Shown: positions 1 through 6,592, numbered from the stretch's first letter. The stretch is 20,346 nucleotides of DNA from CAG-488 sp051881315 (GCA_051881315.1 JBJEPQ010000079.1:1-20346); one strand, 5' to 3'. A program made the numbers and translations. The notes: generated by a model from the sequence alone, not told the origin.

Positions 1-1142
1 ACTTCAATAGGAACAATCTGTTCACCGGTATCAACGACAAAATCAATTTCGCAAGAGCCTCTGTCATTGGTGTAATAGTAAATGCCTAAATCTTCAATCG
101 TTTTTAATTGCTGGCAAACATATTGCTCGGTCAAAGCTCCTTTGAATTCAACGAAAAGGTCATCACCGTCAAGAAGAGTACGCTGACGAAGACCTGTCAT
201 ACAACCAAGGAGTCCCACATCGACTATGAAAAGTTTGAATGCTTTCAAATCCTCATAAGCTTTCAACGGAATGCCTGCCGCATTCACACGACTAACCTTG
301 TGCACAAGTCCGCAATCGGAAAGCCACATAATCGCAGTTTCATATTCTCTTGCTCTGCCGCCTTCACGGACAAGACCATAAATAAACTTCTTATTTTCTC
401 TTGCGAGCTGCGACGGAATACTGTTCCAAAGCATACGGATTTTCGGGACAATCTCGTTCGGTGCGTGTTTTGAGAAGTCTTGTTCGTATGCCGCAAGGAT
501 TCTTTTCTGAATTGCACGAACCTCATTGAAATCTTTACTTTCGGCAAAACTTTGAACTGCTTCCGGCATACCGCCGACAAAATAGTAGTGTTTCAATGCG
601 TCAATATATGTTTGCTTAAAGCTTGTGATCATTTCATAATCCTGCTTTTTCAAAAGCTCTGCAAAGCGTTCGTTGCCGGTTGCCATTAAAAACTCACTGA
701 AAGAGAGAGGATAGAGCTTTAAGAAATCGACCTTGCCGACAGGAAATGAGGTGCCCTGATGTAAAGCAATTCCCAAAAGAGAACCGGCGCATACAATGTG
801 ATACTGTGGGGCGTTCTCATAAAAATATTTAAGAGAAGCAAGTGCTCTCGGAACTTCTTGAACCTCGTCAAAAATCAGCAGGGTGTTGTCCGGATTGATT
901 TTGCGTCCGGCATACAATTCCAGTCCCATAATCAGGCGGTCTGTATCCAAGTCTGCTGAAAACAAATCCGCCATTCTTGAATTGGAATCGAAGTTGATAT
1001 ATACAGTATCCGCATAAGCTTGTTTACCGAACTCCTTCATCAGCCAAGTCTTGCCGACCTGTCTTGCTCCTTCAATAATCAACGGCTTGCGGCGCTTACT
1101 GTTTTTCCATTTATATAATTTTTCAATCGCAATTCGGTACAT
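1..1142 (-). CDS. AAA-family ATPase with C-terminal DUF4143 domain, C-terminus cut by window edge
   Basis: The reading frame is open from an ATG at 1140-1142 to the window edge, giving 380 codons without a stop; family members usually run a little over 400 residues, so only the tail is missing. Walker A is GARQVGKT at about residues 25-32 and Walker B is LLIFDE at about 88-93. Near residue 185 comes HYYFVGGMPEAV, typical of the DUF4143 class. The last visible residues, EIDFVVD then IVPIEV, match the C-terminal restriction-endonuclease-like fold of this family. GGAGG lies 6 nt before the ATG. These ATPases are widespread, often single genes near mobile DNA, and their physiological role is poorly known; DNA binding or a defence/addiction role is only inference. 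It sits beside tnpV and integrase debris. Confidence 0.9.
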   Translation of the reverse strand, partial: MYRIAIEKLYKWKNSKRRKPLIIEGARQVGKTWLMKEFGKQAYADTVYINFDSNSRMADLFSADLDTDRLIMGLELYAGRKINPDNTLLIFDEVQEVPRALASLKYFYENAPQYHIVCAGSLLGIALHQGTSFPVGKVDFLKLYPLSFSEFLMATGNERFAELLKKQDYEMITSFKQTYIDALKHYYFVGGMPEAVQSFAESKDFNEVRAIQKRILAAYEQDFSKHAPNEIVPKIRMLWNSIPSQLARENKKFIYGLVREGGRAREYETAIMWLSDCGLVHKVSRVNAAGIPLKAYEDLKAFKLFIVDVGLLGCMTGLRQRTLLDGDDLFVEFKGALTEQYVCQQLKTIEDLGIYYYTNDRGSCEIDFVVDTGEQIVPIE

Positions 1143-1171
1143 ACTGCACCTCCATATTATAAGTCAGTATT

Positions 1172-1200
1172 AGTATATCACTATATGCCAAAAAATGCAA
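1172..1200 (-). promoter_or_regulatory. Predicted sigma-A promoter of the AAA/DUF4143 ATPase gene
   Basis: Read on the minus strand, TTGCAT (1195-1200) and TATACT (1172-1177) are separated by exactly 17 nt, about 30 nt upstream of the ATPase start codon. The spacing and hexamers fit a sigma-70/sigma-A promoter. Transcription start has not been shown. Confidence 0.55.
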
Positions 1201-1275
1201 CGATTATTTGAGTAATAAATCCATTTTTTACAGTTAATTTAGTGAAAGTGCTCTTGCTTTATTAATTCTGTTATT

Positions 1276-1321
1276 CCAAAGTATCATCTCAAAGTTCCAA
1301 AGCATCAATTTGATACTTTGG
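1276..1321. repeat. Three CCAAAGYATCA iterons, two direct and one inverted
   Basis: CCAAAGTATCA occurs at 1276-1286, CCAAAGCATCA at 1297-1307, and the exact reverse complement TGATACTTTGG at 1311-1321. The first and third copies form a perfect 11-bp inverted repeat around the middle copy. The cluster lies between the tnpV terminator and the ATPase promoter. It could be an operator, a recombinase binding site or an old element end. No partner protein can be assigned. Confidence 0.7.
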
Positions 1322-1338
1322 GATAGTTATGAAAATAA

Positions 1339-1385
1339 AAAATCAGTGCCAACGATGAATTAAGTTCAATGTTAGCACTGATTTT
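1339..1385 (-). terminator. Rho-independent terminator downstream of tnpV
   Basis: AAAATCAGTGC (1339-1349) and GCACTGATTTT (1375-1385) are perfect inverted repeats, extended by AAC/GTT after one mismatch. On the minus strand the stem is followed by a T-rich tract. It starts about 30 nt after the tnpV stop. Confidence 0.75.
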
Positions 1386-1416
1386 AATTAGATAAGCAGA
1401 TAATATGGCTTATTCG

Positions 1417-1800
1417 TTATAATTGCCCATATTTGACTTCATTATTTACCATTTCTGCCGCTCTGTTGCGAATGTTGTTCATCTTCCGAACCCAAGCCAT
1501 TTGGTCGGTGGATTTGAGTTGTTCGGTCACTCCCTCTTTTTCGGCGTATTCTTTTACCAGCCGGAGAAAAAGATGTTGTGCCTGTTCTTCGATGTCGGCA
1601 AGGTGGGAATGTAGTTTGCCGGAAGTGAGTAGATTGTAGTACAGCACCTTATGATGTTGTTTCAGATACCGTTTGTGCCTTAATGCCCACACACCGATAT
1701 TAACCGGTTCTTTTTCCGCCGGTAATGACAAGTCCGGCAATAGGTAGTCGCCAACCTGTGTATAAGTACCGCCGAGTTGTTCAAATAATGTGTCAGTCAT
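1417..1800 (-). CDS. tnpV: TnpV-family transposon-associated protein
   Basis: The 127-residue product starts MTDTLFEQLGGTY and contains GVWALRHKRYLKQHHK and LHSHLADIEEQAQHLF, which I recognise as the TnpV family first named from Tn4451/Tn4453-type transposons of clostridia. The length is normal for the family and the gene looks intact. The function of TnpV is unknown; it is not the recombinase of those elements. The charged, helical C-terminal half, rich in R, K, E and Q, suggests a small soluble protein. AAAGGAGG lies about 9 nt before the ATG but is buried in a strong inverted repeat (1805-1845), which may hold translation down. No large serine recombinase such as TnpX is present in the window, so the gene is probably a leftover of a transposon or conjugative element. 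Confidence 0.85.
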   Translation of the reverse strand: MTDTLFEQLGGTYTQVGDYLLPDLSLPAEKEPVNIGVWALRHKRYLKQHHKVLYYNLLTSGKLHSHLADIEEQAQHLFLRLVKEYAEKEGVTEQLKSTDQMAWVRKMNNIRNRAAEMVNNEVKYGQL

Positions 1801-1804
1801 AGTA

Positions 1805-1845
1805 AAAACCTCCTTTGATGCTTAAATTGTATCAAAAGAGGTTTT
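1805..1845 (-). promoter_or_regulatory. Hairpin covering the tnpV ribosome binding site
   Basis: Positions 1805-1819 and 1831-1845 are inverted repeats of 15 nt with one mismatch (a G-U pair in RNA) and an 11-nt loop. In the tnpV mRNA the 3' arm contains the whole AAAGGAGG Shine-Dalgarno sequence, and the ATG follows 4 nt later. The short U run after the 3' arm makes an attenuator-like role an alternative. Confidence 0.65.
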
Positions 1846-2077
1846 CTTTTTCGAATGTGCGATTTGTAAATTTGCAACTTATGCTCGTGACAAAAATTAC
1901 AACGAATATTTCCAAACCTGCGCCACTTTTTACAGTGAACATAGCGAATATGCAGTAAAAAACCACTCCAAAGCGAAAATTCAGCAAATATTCACTCTTT
2001 TGTTTTCAATCATCGCATCACTTGCCAACGAGGGAATTCTTGAAGCACCCGGATATGCCAATCGGATTTGCGGGTAA
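1826..2077 (+). pseudogene. Possible remnant of an unrecognised coding region
   Basis: An 83-codon plus-strand frame without an ATG near its beginning runs from just after a stop at 1823-1825 to a TAA at 2075-2077. It reads like protein: ECAICK near the start, then NYNEYFQTCATFYSEHSEYA and a hydrophobic IFTLLFSIIASLA, with mixed codon third positions. I do not recognise a family. It overlaps the end of the minus-strand HTH gene by 68 nt, so the last third may simply be a shadow of that gene. It could be the tail of a gene lost from the mobile element. Confidence 0.22.
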
Positions 2078-2579
2078 TAGTGCGAAAGTATTTTGAACAG
2101 CAGAATTCTATCAAGTAGACTTTCGGAATGTGATTCATATTGTTCCTCTTAAACGCTTTAAGATGTCCTTTCCTGCACCAATCATTTATTGACGTTGTGC
2201 CGTAGCCGATTACTTTTGAAATTTCGGTCGCAGTCAGCACATCAGGATATTGCGCAAAAAGTTCCGTGTAATACAGCTTCATATTTTTAAGAGTCTGTTC
2301 GGGTACTTCGGCATTCATTTTGACGGTATAGTTCCCCTTGTACCAACCTGCCGGTGCGGAATATGCTTCGGGAAATACTTTTCTCTTTTCCAGATATGTA
2401 ATAACATCGGCCTTTTTGATTTTGTAACAGCGAGTTTTCTTGCCCGTGTATTCGCACGGTATCTTTCCGCTGCGAAGCAGATACAACGCCGTTGACTTGC
2501 TAATGTGGCAGATTTGATAGAGTTGGTCTTTGGTAATAATATCGGGGATTGAATCCCAATTGATTGCGGTTTCATTCAT
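2010..2579 (-). CDS. Excisionase-like protein with two helix-turn-helix regions
   Basis: The 189-residue product has an N-terminal HTH_17/excisionase-type domain at about residues 10-68: DIITKDQLYQICHISKSTALYLLRSGKIP followed in style by a basic wing and ADVITYLEKRK. Confidence 0.7.
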   Translation of the reverse strand: MNETAINWDSIPDIITKDQLYQICHISKSTALYLLRSGKIPCEYTGKKTRCYKIKKADVITYLEKRKVFPEAYSAPAGWYKGNYTVKMNAEVPEQTLKNMKLYYTELFAQYPDVLTATEISKVIGYGTTSINDWCRKGHLKAFKRNNMNHIPKVYLIEFCCSKYFRTITRKSDWHIRVLQEFPRWQVMR

Positions 2580-2653
2580 AGCAATACACCTCGTAAATGT
2601 TTTAGTCGGTGCGGGTTTTCCCTGTGTATTGCCGTTGTTGATGTGTTTATTCT

Positions 2654-2695
2654 GTTCTTTCCGCAGTTCTTTCCAAAATAGTGCCTGTTCTTTCC
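2654..2695 (+). repeat. Three direct repeats of GTTCTTTCC
   Basis: Identical GTTCTTTCC units lie at 2654-2662, 2666-2674 and 2687-2695. They lie between the excisionase-like gene and the tRNA-Ser-derived attachment core. That is where arm-type integrase or Xis binding sites would be expected, but binding is inference. The stretch 2580-2850 holds no gene that I can support. The frame upstream of the HTH start stays open for about 45 codons (with WKEQ, WKEL and RKEQ encoded by the repeats) but has no start signal. Confidence 0.6.
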
Positions 2696-2852
2696 AAAAA
2701 CAGCGAAAATGCCGTTATTCGAACTTTCCTGTATTTATCGGGATTTTAGCAGCGCAACCGCCCAAAAAGCCTTTAATATTGAGCTTTTTCGGCGAATACA
2801 AAGCCACCCAAAACAGCCTTCAAAAATCACTAAACTGCCATTAACCCATAAA

Positions 2853-2908
2853 ACTCGAAATGCTGTGTACGTAATGTACCTAGGGTTCGAATCCCTAACT
2901 CTCCGCCA
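2853..2908 (+). other. 3' half of tRNA-Ser(CGA): attachment-site core
   Basis: The sequence begins in an anticodon loop, CTCGAAA (2854-2860, anticodon CGA), and continues with the 3' anticodon stem TGCTG. A long serine-type variable arm (2866-2880), the T arm TAGGG-TTCGAAT-CCCTA (2881-2897), the acceptor strand ACTCTCC, discriminator G and CCA (2906-2908) follow. Upstream, the bases do not form the 5' half: no CAGCA stem or D arm is present. A tRNA 3' half that starts in the anticodon loop is the classic duplicated core left by tyrosine integrases at tRNA genes, and an integrase remnant lies 92 bp downstream. It cannot make a functional tRNA. Confidence 0.8.
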
Positions 2909-2913
2909 TCGAA

Positions 2914-2946
2914 AAGCCTGTAATCAAGCCGATTGCAGGCTTTTTT
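2914..2946 (+). terminator. Rho-independent terminator following the tRNA-Ser fragment
   Basis: The arms AAGCCTGTAATC (2914-2925) and GATTGCAGGCTT (2931-2942) pair over 12 bp with one G-U, a 5-nt loop and a six-base T run on the plus strand. Its place 5 nt after the CCA end suggests that it was carried along as the tRNA gene's own terminator. Confidence 0.8.
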
Positions 2947-3000
2947 CTTATGTCTTTTTCTAAAAACAAGTGGTCAGAGCATACCGAATTTTTTGCTCTC

Positions 3001-3316
3001 CTAAATTTGGGCTTCGCCATCCTCCCATTGGCTCCCGAAATTGCCACTTTCGGGCAAGGCAAGCCCTGTTTCCATCGCCTGTGCCGAGGTGATTTTAGAG
3101 CTGTAATCAAGGTGCGCATAGATATTTGCCGTTGTGGTAAAATCGCTGTGCCCGAGCCACTCCTGAATGTGCTTGAGGGGTACGCCGTTTGCAAGCAGTA
3201 AGCTTGCGCAGCTATGCCGAAGATCGTGAAATCTCATTCTCACAATCCATGTTTTTCAAGACAGTTCGGTAACTCCGCAGTTAAGTATCCGGGTTTTATT
3301 CTGTCGACGAGTTCAT
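3001..3316 (-). pseudogene. C-terminal fragment of a tyrosine recombinase (ICE/phage integrase), frameshifted
   Basis: The minus-strand frame ending at 3001 encodes RFHDLRHSCASLLLANG, then HIQEWLGHSDFTTTANIYAHL: the HxxR box, the LGH box and the catalytic Tyr of the phage-integrase catalytic domain. The upstream part, DRIKPGYLTAELP then CLEKHGL, continues the same protein in another frame. The shift lies near 3243-3247, where one frame hits TGA. The first catalytic Arg, the core-binding and the arm-binding domains are missing, so the enzyme is dead. Its C-terminus points at the tRNA-Ser core 92 bp away, the usual geometry of integrase and attachment site. The left-over 80-codon frame with a GTG start at 3243 is unlikely to be functional. 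Confidence 0.85.
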
Positions 3317-3538
3317 CAAAAATTTCTTGCTTTCTTTACGTTGAAGTTCCATATCATCAGGCACAACCGCTGAGAAATTGTTGTTTTGATTCTGCTTCCT
3401 CTGCCAATTCGTGATGTTAGTCTCAATGCCAAGCAGACGGTTCTCAACTTCACGCACCGCCTTATTCATAGTGATTGGGACTATATCTATAGAGAACATC
3501 ATATTGCAATTGAGTTCTGTAAGTTCTGATATTTGAAA
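3317..3538 (-). pseudogene. Internal fragment of a VirB4/TraE-type conjugation ATPase
   Basis: The minus-strand frame reads QISELTELNCNMMFSIDIVP and then EAVRE-type sequence here as KAVREVENRLLG, followed by ETNITNWQRKQNQNNNFSAV and DMELQRKESKKFL. This is the region just before the Walker A motif in VirB4-like ATPases of Gram-positive conjugative elements. A stop at 3539-3541 closes the frame upstream. Near 3317 the homology stops and, one frame over, integrase sequence begins. The ATPase motor domain is absent, so this is a relic created by deletion. In intact elements virB4 lies many kilobases from the integrase, so the junction marks loss of most of the element. Confidence 0.72.
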
Positions 3539-3541
3539 TTA

Positions 3542-3777
3542 CTTATTTCTCCAAAATATAATATGTTAGTGATATGCCATTTCTGATAACTGTTTGCTCT
3601 TTGATGACTCTATATCCTCAATATTAAAAATGGCTTAGAAGTAATAGACGAATGAAAGGTAATTTTATTTCTCTTATTGTCTGTTCCAATTTATCGCATA
3701 TTGCAGATGCAATTTCGTCTCTTTAATGTTCTCTATGAGCAAATAAATAAATCGTATAATAAAAGGAACACTGTATT
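3542..3777. other. AT-rich intergenic stretch without recognisable genes
   Basis: I see no coding region, tRNA or clear terminator here. A small ATTGCAGATGCAAT dyad near 3703-3716 is the only structure after the LysR gene, and it lacks a convincing T tract. Confidence 0.5.
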
Positions 3778-4647
3778 TTATTCTTCAAAATGATAGTTCC
3801 TGATAAACTCAAAGGCCTTTTTCACAGCCGGAGACAAATCATTGGCATCCCGAACAGCCACACCAATCACACGTTTTTCTGCCGGCACGATGGGCAACAT
3901 TTTCACTTCATCTTCAAATCCGTACATCGTCATCAGTGGCATGATTGCAAAACCAAACCCAGCCTTGACCATCTCGACCGTCGTTTTATCATCGACCACA
4001 TGGCATATGGTACGGACATCAAGGTTCATCTTATCCATAATCCGTCTGGCATCCGCATCGCATGATTCCCGTTGCATCACAAAATGTGAATCTGCAAGGC
4101 TTTCCAGAAAAATTTCATCATCGGCCGGTGTTTTTGTTCCTTTTTTCAGAATACACATCAATGGATCGGAAAAAATCTCGTAGAAAAGAAATCCCGGGTT
4201 GACGGTTTTGGAAAGAAAGCCGATATCTACCACACCGGTTTTCAGCCATTCAATAATATCCTCATACGACCCCTGATAGATTTCAAAAGAGATTTGAGGA
4301 TATTGTTCGCCAAAGCTGCGGATTAAATCAGGCAGGTACTTGCACATAGAGTTGAAGATGCCTAGACGAACATGACCTCTTTCCAACCCATTCAGTTCCG
4401 AAAGAAGTTGGTATAGCACGTCTTCCTTTTTGACAATATCGGAAATTGCTTGTAAAACGCTTTCGCCGGAGGCGGTCAGTGAAACTCCACGGCGATTTCG
4501 TATAAACAGTAAAAAACCGAACTCCTGCTCTAACTGTTTTACAATATGACTGATCGCAGGTGGTGTCACACTATGAAGCTCGGCAGCTTTTTGGAAGCTG
4601 TTATATTTGACAATGGTGAGAAACACACGGTACGAGAAGGTATCCAT
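3778..4647 (-). CDS. LysR-type transcriptional regulator
   Basis: The 289-residue product has normal LysR-family length. The N-terminal winged HTH covers about residues 1-60: FQKAAELHSVTPPAISHIVK is the HTH and RNRRGVSLTASG the wing. It is followed by a linker helix and a periplasmic-binding-protein-like effector domain starting near residue 90 (GHVRLGIFNSMC). The ATG at 4647 has AAAGGAT 7 nt upstream. It is divergent from an NSS-family transporter 137 bp away, and the shared intergenic DNA holds two perfect dyads. LysR proteins usually control a divergent neighbour and themselves, so it probably regulates the transporter in response to an amino acid or related solute; the ligand is not known. 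Both genes lie between mobile-element remnants and may be cargo. Confidence 0.95.
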   Translation of the reverse strand: MDTFSYRVFLTIVKYNSFQKAAELHSVTPPAISHIVKQLEQEFGFLLFIRNRRGVSLTASGESVLQAISDIVKKEDVLYQLLSELNGLERGHVRLGIFNSMCKYLPDLIRSFGEQYPQISFEIYQGSYEDIIEWLKTGVVDIGFLSKTVNPGFLFYEIFSDPLMCILKKGTKTPADDEIFLESLADSHFVMQRESCDADARRIMDKMNLDVRTICHVVDDKTTVEMVKAGFGFAIMPLMTMYGFEDEVKMLPIVPAEKRVIGVAVRDANDLSPAVKKAFEFIRNYHFEE

Positions 4648-4691
4648 GGCATGTATCCTTTCAGAATTTGATAATTAAAAATTGCTAAAGT

Positions 4692-4715
4692 AAAAGATAA
4701 ATAACTTTATCTTTT
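4692..4715. promoter_or_regulatory. Perfect dyad, candidate LysR-type operator 1
   Basis: AAAAGATAAA (4692-4701) and TTTATCTTTT (4706-4715) are perfect 10-bp inverted repeats around TAAC. The dyad lies between the divergent start codons, in the 5' leader of the LysR gene. Binding is inferred from position and symmetry. Confidence 0.5.
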
Positions 4716-4718
4716 CTT

Positions 4719-4735
4719 ATCACTATTTTAGTGAT
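4719..4735. promoter_or_regulatory. Perfect dyad, candidate LysR-type operator 2
   Basis: ATCACTATTTTAGTGAT is a perfect 7-3-7 palindrome. It overlaps the predicted LysR -10 element (4725-4730) and touches the transporter -10 (4735-4740), so one bound protein could act on both promoters. Confidence 0.55.
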
Positions 4736-4753
4736 ATAATGAATAGAAGTCAA
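4725..4753 (-). promoter_or_regulatory. Predicted promoter of the LysR gene
   Basis: On the minus strand TTGACT (4748-4753) is followed after 17 nt by TAAAAT (4725-4730). The -10 is inside the palindrome at 4719-4735, which suggests negative autoregulation. Confidence 0.55.
4735..4740 (+). promoter_or_regulatory. Predicted -10 element of the NSS transporter gene
   Basis: A consensus TATAAT lies 45 nt before the TTG start codon. No good -35 hexamer is present at 16-18 nt (only T-rich sequence), as expected for a promoter that depends on an activator such as the divergent LysR protein. Confidence 0.45.
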
Positions 4754-4784
4754 GTACTGATCGATTGAAATAAGGTGATATAAG

Positions 4785-6182
4785 TTGCAAACGAAAAAAA
4801 AGAGTGGTTTTACGGGACAATTAGGGTTTGTCTTTGCGGCAGCCGGAAGCGCCGTCGGCATCGGCAACCTCTGGCGTTTCCCGTTTTTGGCGGCAAAGAA
4901 CGGCGGCGGTGTTTTTTTGCTGATCTATCTTGTTTTGGTTCTTACGGTAGGCTTTGTATTGCTCACAACCGACGTAGCGATAGGACGCAGAACCGGAAAG
5001 AGTGCGATCCATGCTTATGAGAGTATGAACCGTAAATGGAAGTTCCTCGGCGTAATTACATTTTTGGTACCGATCCTCATAATGACTTACTATGCGGTGA
5101 TCGGAGGTTGGATACTGAAATATATTCTATTGTTCCTCACCGGCAACACAGAAACAGCCGCACAGGATAACTGTTTTACAACGTTCATTACCTCTCCCGG
5201 TTCTGTTTGGTATGCTTTGATTTTCATGCTGGTTACTGCTTTTATCGTTTACAACGGAGTAGAAAAAGGAATCGAGCGCGTATCCAAAACGATGATGCCG
5301 ATTCTTCTTGCCATTGTGATTGGAATCGCCTGTTATTCTCTGACTCTAAAAAGCACCACGGACGGTGAAACTGTCAGAACAGGTTTACAGGGCTTAAAGG
5401 TTTATCTGACACCGGACTGGTCCGGGATGTCCGCTTCGAGATTTTTGCAGATCACGCTGGATGCTATGAGTCAGTTGTTCTTCTCTTTGAGTGTGTCTAT
5501 GGGTATTATGATCACCTACGGTTCATATGTAAAACCGGAGGTCAATTTAGGCAAATCGGTTTCTTTGATTGAGGTGATGGACACCGGCGTTGCTCTTCTC
5601 TCAGGCGTTATGATCATTCCGGCAGTGTATGTATTTTTCGGCGTAGACGGAATGTCCGCCGGACCGGGACTCATGTTTATTTCTCTTCCTAAGGTATTCT
5701 ATCGCATGGGATTTGCCGGCAGCATCGTCGGATTGCTTTTCTTTGTTCTGGCGGCTTTTGCAGCACTGACCTCCTGCATTTCGGTGCTCGAATCCATTGT
5801 TGCAAACTGTATGGAGATTTTTCATACCGAACGAAAAAAAACCACCGGTGTTTTGGCAATCATTTACATGATTTCCACTGCGGTTATTGCGCTTGGGTAC
5901 AGTGTTTTCTATGTGGAAGTCATGCTGCCAAACGGAAGTACAGGTCAACTGCTGGATATTATGGATTATATCAGTAACAGCTTTATGATGCCCTTTATTG
6001 CGCTGTTGTCCTCTATTTTTATCGGCTGGGTTATGAAACCGAGTTGGATCATCGAGGAAATGGAGCGTGGCGGTAAGAAATTCAGCAGAAAAAGGCTGTA
6101 TGTATTTATGATAAAATATATGATACCCATTATTATGCTGGTGCTGTTCCTGCAATCCACCGGCATCTTGAGTAATTTCTGA
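4785..6182 (+). CDS. Sodium-dependent transporter of the neurotransmitter:sodium symporter (NSS) family
   Basis: The 465-residue product is a LeuT-fold symporter in the cytoplasmic membrane that couples Na+ entry to uptake of a small solute, in bacterial relatives usually an amino acid. The unwound TM1 motif is clear: AAAGSAVGIGNLWRFP at about residues 18-33, with N28 and R31 matching the LeuT sodium-site Asn27 and gate Arg30. NGGGVFLLIY follows as TM2 begins. About eleven hydrophobic segments are visible, consistent with bacterial NSS proteins rather than the 12 of animal ones. The start is a TTG at 4785 with AAGGTG 7 nt upstream. The substrate cannot be told from sequence. It is divergent from, and probably controlled by, the LysR regulator. 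No convincing terminator follows; the next sequence is a convergent pseudogene. Confidence 0.95.
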   Translation: MQTKKKSGFTGQLGFVFAAAGSAVGIGNLWRFPFLAAKNGGGVFLLIYLVLVLTVGFVLLTTDVAIGRRTGKSAIHAYESMNRKWKFLGVITFLVPILIMTYYAVIGGWILKYILLFLTGNTETAAQDNCFTTFITSPGSVWYALIFMLVTAFIVYNGVEKGIERVSKTMMPILLAIVIGIACYSLTLKSTTDGETVRTGLQGLKVYLTPDWSGMSASRFLQITLDAMSQLFFSLSVSMGIMITYGSYVKPEVNLGKSVSLIEVMDTGVALLSGVMIIPAVYVFFGVDGMSAGPGLMFISLPKVFYRMGFAGSIVGLLFFVLAAFAALTSCISVLESIVANCMEIFHTERKKTTGVLAIIYMISTAVIALGYSVFYVEVMLPNGSTGQLLDIMDYISNSFMMPFIALLSSIFIGWVMKPSWIIEEMERGGKKFSRKRLYVFMIKYMIPIIMLVLFLQSTGILSNF

Positions 6183-6215
6183 CGATAAAAACCATTTGAA
6201 GTCACCGTCCTTTAC

Positions 6216-6592
6216 TCAAAACTTCTCTAAAGTTTTCTCCGCTACGCCGAACTGCAAGAGTTTCCCCTTTAAGCGGTCGCTCATAACATCCGCCTGCTCA
6301 AAGTAACCGTCAATTATGTATTTGTCTCGCTTCAGCTCGTTTTTTGTGATGCGAAAACGGAAAAGCGTGCGTTTCTCCCGTTCTCCGGATGGTGTAATAA
6401 CGCACTCGGAAATATCCATGATTTTGCGGGAATTATCTTCAAGCTTATGAGCGTACACAACAACAGGGAAAGCATGTCCTGCCTGCATAAGAGATGTTGA
6501 AAAGTTGATAGGAAGGCGTTTCTGATAAAGAAAAGCCAAATGCACATGAGCCGCATCTGCCGCCGAATGCTGTGTACATAATGTATCTATGG
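6216..6592 (-). pseudogene. C-terminal remnant of a CpaF/VirB11-like secretion ATPase
   Basis: The minus-strand frame reads SAADAAHVHLAF near its start, then LMQAGHAFPVVVYAHKLED, SRKIMDISECV, FRFRITKNEL and GYFEQADVMSDRLKGKLLQF before the stop. This fits the C-terminal domain of CpaF/TadA-like ATPases found in Gram-positive chromosomes and conjugative elements. Walker A, the Asp and most His boxes and the N-terminal domain are absent. The formal ATG at 6653 lies inside a terminator hairpin, so the first 20 or so codons are not real. I take it as a broken gene beginning at about 6592. Identification rests on my recall of the family; a general T4SS/T2SS ATPase label is safer than a specific one. 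Confidence 0.55.
6564..6592 (+). repeat. Degenerate copy of the tRNA-Ser attachment core
   Basis: This 29-nt segment matches 2856-2885 at 26 of 30 aligned positions (one gap, three substitutions), in the same orientation. The match starts exactly at the tRNA anticodon CGA and ends within the T stem. The rest of the T arm and the CCA end are missing. See the finding on the 3.7-kb segment between the two copies. Confidence 0.55.

Noticed and set aside
2853..2908. A functional tRNA-Ser gene
   Set aside because: No 5' acceptor strand, D arm or 5' anticodon stem precedes it; only the 3' half is present.
5601..6155. A 184-codon minus-strand frame in the NSS transporter
   Set aside because: It is antisense to a clear membrane transporter, rich in H, N and Q with no domain, and has no ribosome site.
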